Assembly: GCF_000422445.1 (NCBI RefSeq)
Contig: NZ_AULU01000003.1
Location: 372,001 to 436,000 of the forward strand
Direction: 5' to 3'
DNA from: Paenibacillus assamensis DSM 18201
GTDB lineage: Bacteria > Bacillota > Bacilli > Paenibacillales > Paenibacillaceae
Length of the DNA stretch: 64,000 nt
The notes under the pieces are model-generated. The model saw only the letters and a program-made list of their open reading frames with translations, ran no database searches and was not told where the DNA came from. The translations under genes and the position numbers were made by a program. Below are positions 45,736 to 53,981 of this stretch, piece by piece (position 1 is the first letter of the stretch; each line of letters opens with the position of its first letter).

Positions 45736-46182
45736 ATGAAAAAACAAAGAATAGTAGGCTATTATCATTCCGAATCTGAAGCAATTTCCGCAATTGAAGA
45801 GCTGAAAAGACAAGGGTATACAACCAATGAAATATCTATTATTAGTAAAAATAAGGAAGACACAACCGCTATAGCAAATGAGACAGGGACACAAGTAGCA
45901 GAAGGTGCAGCAACCGGCGCTGTAACTGGCGGCCTACTCGGTGGCTTCGGCGGACTACTTGCAGGAGTAGGTGCTCTCGCTATCCCCGGCATCGGCCCGA
46001 TTGTTGCGGCAGGCCCGATTCTTGCAGGGCTAACAGGTGCGGCGGCTGGAGCAGGCGTGGGTGGACTCGCAGGCGCTCTTATCGGCTTAGGTTTACCAGA
46101 AGAAGAAGCACATGTGTATAGTGCGCACGTGAACGAAGGAAAGATTCTAGTTCTCGTTGATAACGATAAGACGATCTACTAA
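45736..46182 (+). CDS. General stress protein 17M-like (YflT domain plus glycine-rich segment)
   Basis: 148 residues, ATG behind GGAGG. The N-terminal YflT-type domain (IVGYYHSESEAISAIEELKRQGY, EISIISKN) is followed by a long Gly/Ala-rich hydrophobic stretch (about 55-118) and a closing EEEAHVYSAHVNEGKILVLVDND. This two-part design is that of stress protein 17M-like proteins. The hydrophobic part could insert in or coat membranes; function unknown. It forms a likely operon or pair with the next gene. Confidence 0.8.
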   Translation: MKKQRIVGYYHSESEAISAIEELKRQGYTTNEISIISKNKEDTTAIANETGTQVAEGAATGAVTGGLLGGFGGLLAGVGALAIPGIGPIVAAGPILAGLTGAAAGAGVGGLAGALIGLGLPEEEAHVYSAHVNEGKILVLVDNDKTIY

Positions 46183-46238
46183 TTGTACAAATTAACCATA
46201 CTTTAATAGATGATTAAAAATATTAGGAGGTAATTATT

Positions 46239-46568
46239 ATGACAGCAGTAAATGTAACCGTTGAAAATGTAAAACAAGCGAAATTGGAAGTGGAGAAGCT
46301 AGAAATGCAGGGCTATACAAGAGACCAAATTTATATTTTCGCACATTCTAAAAAAAGAGGCGAACACATTTCAGATGCACTGCATACCGAAGAAGTGGGA
46401 ATGAGCGAGCAAGGCTTTATTGATAGCATGAAAAATATGTTTAACTCCCGCGGCGACGAGCTTCGCAACAAGATGGAAGCCGTAGGTTTATCCGCATATG
46501 AAGCAGATCGTGCGGAAGAGCAGCTAGATAGAGGCCGACTCGTTATCATTGCTAATAAGCATGTGTAA
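46239..46568 (+). CDS. YflT-domain general stress protein
   Basis: 109 residues, ATG after AGGAGG. The YflT domain is recognisable from VENVKQAKLEVEKLEMQGYTRDQIYIFAHS and from the ending EADRAEEQLDRGRLVIIANK. It is 56 bases downstream of the 17M-like gene and has a terminator behind it, so the two are probably co-expressed. Confidence 0.82.
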   Translation: MTAVNVTVENVKQAKLEVEKLEMQGYTRDQIYIFAHSKKRGEHISDALHTEEVGMSEQGFIDSMKNMFNSRGDELRNKMEAVGLSAYEADRAEEQLDRGRLVIIANKHV

Positions 46569-46621
46569 TCGCGTTTCACATTTCACCTGATACACTCTAC
46601 AACTATATCCATAAGAAAATT

Positions 46622-46662
46622 AATCTCGGGGCAGCTAAAACGCATTGCTCCGGGATTTTTTC
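46622..46662 (+). terminator. Terminator of the stress gene pair
   Basis: AATCTCGGGGCA pairs imperfectly with TGCTCCGGGATT, followed by a run of T. Confidence 0.7.
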
Positions 46663-46986
46663 ATTCTATCCCCGTGGTTTTAAGTAATATATCTGATTCA
46701 TCGATTCCCTCCGTGATACAGAGTTTTTGAATGTCAAAACTAGAACCACTATCCCAATATCACACTAAGCAAAAAGAACCGTTTCCAACATCTAGTTCAT
46801 TCTGCTGTATGTCAATCTCATCTTATCCGGTGTTTACAATTAAAATAAGATTACAAATTATCGATTTAAGAGCGCAATGTGTACCGCAACAATTTTGCGG
46901 AAAATACAAAGCACCTTTGCGCCGCTCTGTAAACTTTAACATGTTACAATTTAGTTGGAAAAAATAAACTCTAAAGGAGAATGATG
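46663..46986. other. Intergenic region before the secreted protein gene
   Basis: About 320 bases, AT-rich. Open frames here lack ribosome sites. No repeat recognised. Confidence 0.4.
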
Positions 46987-47733
46987 ATGAAGAAACGAAT
47001 TTTTCTGATTTTCGCGGCTTTAACACTCGTACTTACATCGCTAGTATCCGCAGCACCGAGCACAACAATTGTTGAAGCTGAGCACCAAGAACGTAATTCG
47101 AACGTTGTGTATCTTAATGGACAACCCGTTAATGTGAACGATACCATTATTGCAACACCAAATAATCAAGAACAACTAGTAGAAAAATACGGATTACAAA
47201 AACCTTCAGCAGATGCACAGCTTGTATCTATCCGCATTGTACACAACGACTCCCCTAGTAGCCTTCCAAATGAACAATCAGCAGAAAAAAACAACGCACC
47301 AATGAGTTTATTAGGCTACAGAATGGTTAAAAACAGCCCTCAGCTTGTTGATGGTTGGCAAGAAATAGCACGAGGTAAATACTTCTGTAATAGACCAAAA
47401 ACTCAAACCTGCGATAATATTCAAATTGATGTTAATGCAAATCAGTCTGTTACTACCTCAATAAATACATCTTTCGGTGTTGGATATGATGATGTTATAT
47501 CTGCTGAATTCGGGGTTTCGGTAGGCCATACAGTTGGTGTTGCCACTACTGTTAAAGCTTACGCGCCTCCAATACCTGGGGGTAGAACTTTTATCGCTGT
47601 AGGATACCCTATTTATCAATCCACTTTCTTTACCTTGTACAAAAAAGGAATTTTTTCAGATACATTACTTGGGACTGGTACGTTTCTACTGCCTCAACCT
47701 AGCTCAATCGCAGTAACGGACTGGATACAATAA
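46987..47733 (+). CDS. Secreted protein of unknown family, Ser/Thr/Val-rich beta structure
   Basis: About 248 residues from the third of three tandem ATG codons, seven bases behind AAGGAG. The signal peptide ends near VSAAPS. The mature part has a short N-terminal region, a Cys pair (YFCNRPKTQTC, possibly disulfide), then a long beta-rich segment with alternating Ser/Thr/Val/Gly (NQSVTTSINTSFGVGYDDV, SAEFGVSVGHTVGVATTV). Such alternating stretches occur in aerolysin-type pore formers and other secreted beta proteins, but no motif proves this. No membrane anchor. Confidence 0.65.
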   Translation: MKKRIFLIFAALTLVLTSLVSAAPSTTIVEAEHQERNSNVVYLNGQPVNVNDTIIATPNNQEQLVEKYGLQKPSADAQLVSIRIVHNDSPSSLPNEQSAEKNNAPMSLLGYRMVKNSPQLVDGWQEIARGKYFCNRPKTQTCDNIQIDVNANQSVTTSINTSFGVGYDDVISAEFGVSVGHTVGVATTVKAYAPPIPGGRTFIAVGYPIYQSTFFTLYKKGIFSDTLLGTGTFLLPQPSSIAVTDWIQ

Positions 47734-47838
47734 TTGGAATTCGGACCGCTGGATATATTTTTAGCGGTCCTTTTACTGTTCAAAACTTCTCCCTCCGCTT
47801 CCTTACGTCAAGCCCCTTCGTTTTATGGACTAATTCTG

Positions 47839-48699
47839 TTATATATGTAACTTCTCCGTCTTTTGTAAACTGCTAGCATTACTATTCTTTACTATTGGTT
47901 TATTCCGATGCAACAAAAATGCAAATACAAGTCCAATTAGAAGTGCAGGTACAAATTGAAGTGCATCAAATAAATCCGTCCTTACCATACCACTGTGTGC
48001 TGCATCTGAAAAAAAGGTGTATGCCCAATGAAATAATACTGCCGCAAACAAATTCTGATTTGTTTTGATATAGATATAGGTAAAAATGAAACAACAGCTC
48101 GTGATCGTTATCATGAAAGTAAAAAAGGACAGTTGGTGCTCATGATAATTCGTACCTACGATATAAAACAATGGCAAGTGCCATAAAGACCACACTAACC
48201 CAATGATTAAGCTCGCCATGTTAGGACTTACCATGTTTAACAATCTCTTTAAAGCAAAACCTCTCCAACCATACTCTTCGGATAATGGGCCTAGTATTAG
48301 CAACGGAAAAATAGTAGGTAGTACAGACAATAATGCAGCATAATGAAAGTTTCCACCCAAAGCTACATAGATAACTATCCAAGATACAGCAAAATAGGCT
48401 GCTGCTAGAACACTGACCAAAACCCATTTGAATCCAATTTTAACTCGAAACGCTTCCTTCATAAAGGATTTAACTCGTTGTTTACCTTCAAAAACGGCAG
48501 TAAGAATGATACCTATTATCGAAGGGACAAAGCCTCCCATGATGAACAATATAATGGCCCACACCGGTCCAACTGCTCCACCTTTAAAGCCGATAGTTGG
48601 AACTCCCCATAAAGCAAGCGGCCCCCAAAATACAAATAAGCTTAAGAAAATGGTAATGATGAAAAATACGATAACCTCTTTTACTTGCTTATTTTTCAT
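47839..48699 (-). CDS. CPBP-family intramembrane metalloprotease
   Basis: 286 residues with about eight membrane segments. The glutamic protease motif 1 is SEEYGWRGFALKRLL (EExxxR), motif 2 is FHY-like in LTxx, and SLWHLPLF supplies the later His. CPBP/Abi proteins process membrane substrates, including bacteriocin self-immunity. It lies 25 bases downstream of a TetR gene and is probably in the same operon, under its control. Confidence 0.88.
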   Translation of the reverse strand: MKNKQVKEVIVFFIITIFLSLFVFWGPLALWGVPTIGFKGGAVGPVWAIILFIMGGFVPSIIGIILTAVFEGKQRVKSFMKEAFRVKIGFKWVLVSVLAAAYFAVSWIVIYVALGGNFHYAALLSVLPTIFPLLILGPLSEEYGWRGFALKRLLNMVSPNMASLIIGLVWSLWHLPLFYIVGTNYHEHQLSFFTFMITITSCCFIFTYIYIKTNQNLFAAVLFHWAYTFFSDAAHSGMVRTDLFDALQFVPALLIGLVFAFLLHRNKPIVKNSNASSLQKTEKLHI

Positions 48700-48724
48700 A
48701 CATAGTCCCCCAAGGAAATTTTAA

Positions 48725-49375
48725 TTATTTAACTCCTAACATATGTACAACGGAGCAGGATATCATCTTAAACATCTGTCTGACATCAATAGGATTGGCA
48801 TTGACGTTGTAACATCTTTGCATAACTACTTTATGAACGGCACCATCAATAGAGGTCATAATAAAAGTAAAGATATCATGCAGCGGAAAGAGAGCCTGAA
48901 ACTCTGCCTTATTTACTCCCTTCGTTATCTCGTTAAACAGTGTGCTTATGAAATATTGACCATTTTCCTGTTCGGTGAGATTGCTTTTGAACTTTTCTAC
49001 CTTTTCAGGGTGATTGGCATAATATACAGTAAGTTCAAATTGAAATTTACCCAGTGTAGCTGGACTATTATGAATATAATTTGCCAGAAAATCAAATAGA
49101 GCTTCGATGGTACGTACGGTTATATCTGTACTTGCAACTATCTCATCAATTTTATGCTTATAATTGTTTTTAGCTGTTTCTCTATTCAGTAGAGCGATAA
49201 TCACTTCATCAATATCCCCAAAATATCGATATATCCCCCCTTTGCTTAATCCCGCTTCCTTAATCACATCCAGCATCGTCATTTCATATAGTGGTTTTTG
49301 TTGAAATACCACAAAGGCCGCATCTAAGATTTGCGTTTTCTTTTTATAAATATAGTCTTCATTTACTTTTGGCAC
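48725..49375 (-). CDS. TetR-family regulator
   Basis: 216 residues from GTG 49375 behind AAGGGGAG; an upstream TTG is less likely. The N-terminal helix-turn-helix reads KKTQILDAAFVVFQQKPLYEMTMLDVIKEAGLSKGGIYRYF. The remainder is a helical ligand domain without recognised ligand. A perfect palindrome 19-40 bases upstream of the start is the likely operator, so it probably represses itself and the CPBP gene. Confidence 0.9.
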   Translation of the reverse strand: MPKVNEDYIYKKKTQILDAAFVVFQQKPLYEMTMLDVIKEAGLSKGGIYRYFGDIDEVIIALLNRETAKNNYKHKIDEIVASTDITVRTIEALFDFLANYIHNSPATLGKFQFELTVYYANHPEKVEKFKSNLTEQENGQYFISTLFNEITKGVNKAEFQALFPLHDIFTFIMTSIDGAVHKVVMQRCYNVNANPIDVRQMFKMISCSVVHMLGVK

Positions 49376-49393
49376 GCGTCTCTCCCCTTTCTT

Positions 49394-49415
49394 AAAATGA
49401 GACAACTCTCATTTT
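49394..49415. promoter_or_regulatory. Palindromic operator of the TetR/CPBP operon
   Basis: AAAATGAGA and TCTCATTTT form a perfect 9-bp inverted pair with a 4-base centre, just before the TetR start. Size and position are typical of autoregulatory TetR operators. Confidence 0.65.
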
Positions 49416-49459
49416 TATATTCTCATCTTACTACCAATAACAGATAATGACAATACAAA

Positions 49460-49515
49460 AATAACCACCCCCTAATAAAATGATTAAGAAGTGGTTATTG
49501 TTCGATTTATTATGT
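49460..49515 (-). terminator. Terminator-like element related to the groEL terminator
   Basis: AACCAC pairs with GTGGTT around an AT-rich loop. The sequence over about 50 bases (AACCACYCCCTAATAAAA.., ATTAAGAAGTGGT, TGATTTATTAT) closely matches the groEL terminator at 63676-63733. Confidence 0.6.
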
Positions 49516-49564
49516 ATAGTAAAATGTCCTATTTGTTCTAAAATAAAAGGAGTTTTCGATAAAC

Positions 49565-50542
49565 CTAGCGTCCATATACCGCTCTGGCTCTTGATGTTAA
49601 TAACACTACGTTCTTATCGGCATCCAGTGTCACAGTCAATTCTATCTTGTTGTCTTTAATGAAGTAGTAGTTTTTATTTGTGCTGTCCCACTTCACTTCC
49701 ATGTTCGCAATGTCCATATTGAATAATTCCTTAGCGAGCGGAGCAACCACTTCTTTAGCATCATTTTCCGTAATTTCCTTGTTGGTCGTTACCGCTTTAC
49801 GCGTTTTGTGATATAAAGTAGTGATCTTTCCCTGCTCTATTTCAAGCAGTACGCTTTTATCTTCAAGTGTCCAAGTAAAGCGCCTTAGATTAGCAGCTGT
49901 TACTTCCAAATCATGATTGAATACCGTTTTGACAGCATTTATTGCCGTTTCCAGCATCTTCGGATCTAGCTCGTCCTTAGTAAACTTTATCTCAAATGCA
50001 CTAACTGCATTTTTAGGCATTTTAGGATGATTCTCTTTGAAGAAATATACATCAAAATCTTTCCCTGTCAATTTATACGACAAAGGCACACCTAGCTTTT
50101 CTTTTTTACCATCATAGCTTCGCTGCACGATCACTTCTTTATCAAAGACGTATGTTTTATTGGAATAGGCTCCTTTCAGCACATTCAGAACTTTCTCCTG
50201 ATCCTGTTTACTGATTTTATCTATTGATACTTTTTCATTAATTTCCCATATAAATCCACTTCCGATGTTAAAAAAGATAGCGTATTTTCCGTCTACTGAT
50301 TCAACCTTTGCACTCGATGGGAATTCTGTCTTCTCACCGAAATTGTTCAGCTTGATCTCTTTCCCCGCATATTGTTTAATCGCTTTTTTCAACTTAACAG
50401 CCAGCTTGCTGTCTATCTGAACTTTCTTATTCGCTTGCTTCTTCTCTTGCGCCGCTTCGACTCCCGCAGGAATCAGGATTGCCACGCCAGCATACATACT
50501 AGATACGATCATAGTCGCCAGAATAGCTTTTTTTACATTCAT
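49565..50542 (-). CDS. Secreted protein of unknown function with PepSY-like repeats
   Basis: 325 residues from ATG 50542 behind GGGAGGT. The signal peptide (VKKAILATMIVSSMYAGVAI, then cleavage near VEAAQE) is followed by a Lys-rich, beta/alpha mature part. EITENDAKEVVAPLAKELFNMDIANMEVKWDS and TVTLDADKNVVLL resemble PepSY/YcdB-type repeats (about 245-320). Probably extracellular; role not known. Single gene. Confidence 0.65.
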   Translation of the reverse strand: MNVKKAILATMIVSSMYAGVAILIPAGVEAAQEKKQANKKVQIDSKLAVKLKKAIKQYAGKEIKLNNFGEKTEFPSSAKVESVDGKYAIFFNIGSGFIWEINEKVSIDKISKQDQEKVLNVLKGAYSNKTYVFDKEVIVQRSYDGKKEKLGVPLSYKLTGKDFDVYFFKENHPKMPKNAVSAFEIKFTKDELDPKMLETAINAVKTVFNHDLEVTAANLRRFTWTLEDKSVLLEIEQGKITTLYHKTRKAVTTNKEITENDAKEVVAPLAKELFNMDIANMEVKWDSTNKNYYFIKDNKIELTVTLDADKNVVLLTSRARAVYGR

Positions 50543-50696
50543 ATTACTACCTCCCATAGACTATTATTAATAACTACAAATGTAATTGATTATTATATAT
50601 TATATCCTATGTCATATTATGTCAATATATACACAGAGAGCAATGATTTATAGGGACTATATACACTTCTCTGGAAGCTAATCATATATTCTCTCA

Positions 50697-50733
50697 ACAC
50701 AAAAACGACTGCTTACTATTAGAAGCAGTCGTT
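50697..50733 (-). terminator. Terminator of the BcrC-like gene
   Basis: AACGACTGCTT pairs with AAGCAGTCGTT (11 bp). On the minus strand a T run follows. Confidence 0.85.
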
Positions 50734-50750
50734 CTGATTATAGAAAAGCT

Positions 50751-51371
50751 CTACACGTTTTTTGACTTGTTTTTCATTGTTCGTTTGAATAGAAATTTGC
50801 TTTCATATTTTTCATATAGCTGTATGATGCTTTGTGTGACACTTCGTTTAGGGACTATTACATATATGAAAGTTGCAGACGCTAAGCTAATCCATATTCC
50901 TGTAAACACATCTAAAGGATAATGAACCCCAACCCATATACGGGAGATTCCGACTAGAACAGCTAACCATACCCATAACATTGACCAGCCTCTCTTAAAC
51001 AGCCAGAAAGTAAAACAATAGGTAAAGAATAACATGGTATGATCACTTGGAAAAGAATTGTCTTTTTCTTTATGTACCAATGTATTCACGTCGTTTAATT
51101 CATAAAAAGGTTGGTAATTCGAGTGAAATACGCCAGAAATCTTCCCTATCGCAAAAGCACAGATGAAAGCGATTGATGCACAAAGAATCATCATTCTATT
51201 ATCTTTATCTCTTGTAAACCAATAAACAAGAACAGTTAACGCAAGTAAAACAACCATATATTCAGCTATAAAAACAAATGCAGGATTCAAAAAAGGGAAT
51301 TCTTTTCCTAAATCATTAATCCACCTAAACAATGAATGATTCACTTCTGAAATATCCAAACTCAGCACCAT
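50751..51371 (-). CDS. PAP2 / BcrC-type undecaprenyl-pyrophosphate phosphatase
   Basis: 206 residues if the ATG at 51371 is used, which fits the N-terminus of BcrC homologues (LDISEVNHSLFRWINDLGKE); an ATG at 51419 without ribosome site is possible. Five or six membrane segments. The PAP2 motifs are HKEKDNSFPSDHTM (K..SxxSH-like part) and SRIWVGVHYPLDVF. The enzyme recycles the lipid carrier of cell wall synthesis and gives bacitracin resistance in Bacillus. No dedicated bacitracin sensor is adjacent. Confidence 0.85.
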   Translation of the reverse strand: MVLSLDISEVNHSLFRWINDLGKEFPFLNPAFVFIAEYMVVLLALTVLVYWFTRDKDNRMMILCASIAFICAFAIGKISGVFHSNYQPFYELNDVNTLVHKEKDNSFPSDHTMLFFTYCFTFWLFKRGWSMLWVWLAVLVGISRIWVGVHYPLDVFTGIWISLASATFIYVIVPKRSVTQSIIQLYEKYESKFLFKRTMKNKSKNV

Positions 51372-51646
51372 CCAATCTCTTTTTAGAACATAATAAAAAA
51401 AGATTAGATGCTCTCCCATCGAATCAACTTACATTGTTTAGATTGAGCTTACATGTTTGCAACATATAGCAGCCCCAAACATATGTGAACATTTTAGGTT
51501 TGTGAACCACCTTTCCAGATTTAGATAGCAGAATGTACTAATTATTTCAAAACGTCTATTCTCCTAAATATGCATTCTACTACTTAGTGACTACCCACAA
51601 TGTTTCTATATGGCAGTAGCCTTTAATTTTCTCGTGTCACTATTAA

Positions 51647-51683
51647 ACAAGCCGTAGGATCATAGCTTTGATCCTCGGCTTGT
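51647..51683 (-). terminator. Terminator of the secreted 225-residue gene
   Basis: ACAAGCCG pairs with CGGCTTGT, and inner AGGATCA with TGATCCT. It is 18 bases beyond the stop. 51420-51646 otherwise holds nothing recognised. Confidence 0.75.
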
Positions 51684-51700
51684 CAAAGTAATTACCTTTA

Positions 51701-52378
51701 TTATTTTATATCGCGACTCCACTCAACATAATGAGTAGGTTCTTGATAAGATCCCTTATACGGACCGTATGTTGTCGTAGACTGCCTGCCTTCGGTCGTG
51801 AATGTGCCGTAATCTAAGAATCCCGTATAATAGTAAATTCTTGAGAGGAAACTTGAAGTTTCAGCCGGGCCATTCCAAGTTTCTTCTACCGTATAAGATC
51901 TTGATACTTCATTTGTTATACTTCCACTGATGGAATGCGATGCGCCTGATGGGACGGATACTCCCCCTGTGAGGGTTACAGACCTTAACGTTTTATGCGT
52001 GAAGTTCTTTGTGATTTTTTTTGTAGCTCCTCGTGCAACCGAAATTATTTGTTTGGCTGCTTCGGGATTATCACGGCTTGAAATTTTTTTTACAGTTGTC
52101 CATGATATTGAAGCCGTGTTTATTGGTTGTTCTGCCTCATGTACATTATGAATGGTAATAGTGCCATTGCCAGCTTGTTTCGCTATCGCGTCTAATTGTT
52201 TTTTTGAAACTTTCCCCACAGCTTTCGGGCTAATTTTTACTGTAACACGCTCACCTTCTACGAATGCAGTATGAACACTAGCGATAGATTCCTGAGAGTC
52301 TTTTGCTGATACATCCACTCCTAACATCGAAAAAGCTAAACAAAGTGACAATGCGAAACTGACAACTTTCTTCTTCAA
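51701..52378 (-). CDS. Secreted protein of unknown family, beta-rich
   Basis: 225 residues with ATG behind AAGGAGTT. Signal peptide ends near VSAKDS. The mature part contains a Lys-rich region with a possible small helical domain (VGKVSKKQLDAIAKQAGNGTITIHNV) and then a Ser/Thr-rich beta region (HKTLRSVTLTGGVSVPSGAS, HSISGSITNEVSRSYTVEETW), ending in an aromatic tail. The alternating beta region recalls the other secreted protein at 46987-47733. No known domain assigned. Confidence 0.65.
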   Translation of the reverse strand: MKKKVVSFALSLCLAFSMLGVDVSAKDSQESIASVHTAFVEGERVTVKISPKAVGKVSKKQLDAIAKQAGNGTITIHNVHEAEQPINTASISWTTVKKISSRDNPEAAKQIISVARGATKKITKNFTHKTLRSVTLTGGVSVPSGASHSISGSITNEVSRSYTVEETWNGPAETSSFLSRIYYYTGFLDYGTFTTEGRQSTTTYGPYKGSYQEPTHYVEWSRDIK

Positions 52379-52485
52379 AATACCACAACTCCTTAAAGGT
52401 TATTTATTTTAATATCCAGTACGAAATGTGATACTATATACTGGATAGAAAAACCAAAATAAATCCAGGGAAAGGATGCGATTGT

Positions 52486-52728
52486 ATGAAATACTCTGTG
52501 GTGGGATTAGTTCTTATTGTACTCTCGGGTTTCTTACACACATTAGAGCGTGTAGCAGCTAGGGTAGGTTCATATATTGCAGTTATCGGACAACAAGGAG
52601 GGTATGACACTACGCCGACGTATCCTTCTATAACAGATAACATCTTCGTTTTATCATTTTTAGTAGGCGGAATCATTCTTCTCTTAATCTCATTACTCCA
52701 GAAAAAGTCAACGAATTCCACACTATAG
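52486..52728 (+). CDS. Small two-helix membrane protein
   Basis: 80 residues, ATG behind AGGGAAAGGATG. Two membrane helices (VVGLVLIVLSGFLHTLERV-like N-terminus and FVLSFLVGGIILLLISLL) flank a loop of about 30 residues. Ends with a short polar tail. Family not recognised. It precedes the broken lipoprotein gene by 45 bases. Confidence 0.6.
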   Translation: MKYSVVGLVLIVLSGFLHTLERVAARVGSYIAVIGQQGGYDTTPTYPSITDNIFVLSFLVGGIILLLISLLQKKSTNSTL

Positions 52729-52773
52729 TCTTCATTTCCATTTAGGAACATATTGAATAATGATGGTGACACT

Positions 52774-53258
52774 ATGAAAAAAGTTTAGCGCTAGCCCTAG
52801 CTATTACATTACTGTTGTTTGGGATCACGGCTTGTGGTCAATCTAGTAATGATGTAGATGCAATACAGTTCTCATCATTAAGTGAAGCAACGGACTATGG
52901 ACTGAAGTCTGAAAAAGCAAATTTGCTGTTAAGTAAAGAATTTAAAAATAAACATTACAGGCTGATTGAAAACCATGAAAAGCTCTTTGCTTTGGCGGTT
53001 ATTAATAAGAGTGGAAACTCGTATGTGTGGAACAGAGAAACTACCTATTTAAGTACGCCGTCATATATAATGTTTCTTTACAATCAAGGTTTAGAAGATG
53101 AAGTAAATATAATAATTGGGAAAACAGATAAAAAAGCTAAAAAGGTTATACTCGATAATAAATTAGATGCTATAGAATTAGATGTCTATAATGGCTACTA
53201 TATATGGTTTAATGTTCCTAAGAGTAACTATGCCTACAATGTAGAAGTGGTTGAATGA
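52774..53258 (+). pseudogene. Lipoprotein gene with a frameshift in a poly-A tract
   Basis: From ATG 52774 the sequence reads ATG-AAA-AAA-GTT-TAG. One more A in the run of six at 52777-52782 would give MKKSLALALAITLLLFGITA-C-GQ, an ideal lipoprotein signal, continuing into about 145 further codons. As it stands the intact frame has no good start before the lipobox. The mature protein (to VVE) has a repeated K/D-rich beta style and no recognised domain. Either a true mutation, a phase-variable tract, or a sequencing error. Confidence 0.7.
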
Positions 53259-53266
53259 CATGCTAT

Positions 53267-53512
53267 TCACCAGCACTTCATTTGATTGGTTGTCCATGCC
53301 CCACAAGAACAAGCAAATACATCAATAAAAGTTTCTGCAAAGTCAAAACGTTTGTAATATGATTTTTTATAAATACAGCCGCATTTAGTGTAATAATGAG
53401 CTTTGTTCGTAGTATCTACATCATCTATCTCTTTTCCCACCAACTTGTGCAATAGACGTTTATTCTCATCAGAGAATAAATTTGTGCGTAAATTTATTAA
53501 TCTCAGCTTCAT
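53267..53512 (-). CDS. Small hypothetical protein with two CxC pairs
   Basis: About 81 residues from ATG 53512, ten bases behind GGGAG; a GTG at 53521 is too close to that site. C-G-C near residue 44 and C-S-C near 69, about 25 residues apart, suggest a zinc ribbon. It overlaps the end of the Spo0E-like gene by about 45 bases in another frame, which points to translational coupling or to one of the two being non-functional. Family unknown. Confidence 0.5.
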   Translation of the reverse strand: MKLRLINLRTNLFSDENKRLLHKLVGKEIDDVDTTNKAHYYTKCGCIYKKSYYKRFDFAETFIDVFACSCGAWTTNQMKCW

Positions 53513-53654
53513 TAGTAGCACACTCCCTTTGGTACTTAAGCAATATTTTGTCCAAATCTTGACTCATCTCAATTAACTGAGCATCGGTCAATTCTAAACC
53601 TTCTTGATAAGCCTTATTCATACGAAGTCGTAAATGTTCAATTTCCTCAAGCAT
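53469..53654 (-). CDS. Spo0E-like aspartyl-phosphate phosphatase
   Basis: 61 residues from ATG 53654, seven bases behind AGGTGA. The two-helix signature is clear: IEHLRLRMNKAYQEGLELTD then QLIEMSQDLDKILLKYQR (Spo0E family S-x-x-LD core). These small phosphatases dephosphorylate Spo0A-P and delay sporulation. A short acidic-basic tail follows. It is about 200 bases downstream of the receptor/peptide quorum cassette in the same direction, behind a terminator. Confidence 0.85.
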   Translation of the reverse strand: MLEEIEHLRLRMNKAYQEGLELTDAQLIEMSQDLDKILLKYQRECATNEAEINKFTHKFIL

Positions 53655-53805
53655 CAATTATCACCTACGTTAAGTACGAAATAACGTTGATGGAGTGAAC
53701 CTCCCCTTATTCACCCCATCATCTATCAATGCAAGTCCTCTTCCCCTTTGCCCATTATTAAATTAACACAGGTTTCCACAAAATCCGCTAAATAAGTTTA
53801 TTGAC

Positions 53806-53839
53806 AAATTAAAACAGACACCACTTGATGGTGTCTGTT
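53806..53839 (-). terminator. Terminator of the receptor/peptide cassette
   Basis: AACAGACACC (53813-53822) pairs with GGTGTCTGTT (53830-53839), followed on the minus strand by a TTTTAATTT tail. It stands 22 bases after the peptide gene stop. Confidence 0.85.
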
Positions 53840-53861
53840 CAGGGGTAAGAGGACTTTCTTT

Positions 53862-53981
53862 TTACTTGCTGATTATCCAAGGATAATCAGTACCAAACGT
53901 CGTGACCGAATCTGTAATACTAGGAATAACAGGTAAAATCAAGAAGAGCGCAAGAATCATTTTTGCAACTTTATTTTTCAC
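53862..53981 (-). CDS. Pro-peptide of a receptor/peptide quorum-sensing system (AloP/Phr-like)
   Basis: 39 codons from GTG 53981 with AAGGAGG nine bases upstream, the ribosome site lying inside the last codons of the receptor gene (overlap 11 bases). The product begins MKNKVAKMILALFLILPVIP, a basic N-terminus and hydrophobic export core, and ends with a polar, aromatic tail (VTTFGTDYPWIISK). This is the form of Phr, PapR, NprX and AloP precursors, where the C-terminal 5-10 residues are cut out, re-imported and bound by the receptor. The mature sequence is not known. Confidence 0.75.
   Translation of the reverse strand: MKNKVAKMILALFLILPVIPSITDSVTTFGTDYPWIISK

Noticed and set aside
45765-45992. 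Antisense frame over the 17M-like stress gene
   Set aside because: Mirror of the Gly/Ala-rich coding sequence; no start signal.
46731-46967. Rightward 78-codon frame before the secreted protein
   Set aside because: No ribosome site and no coding character; overlapped by an equally long antisense frame.
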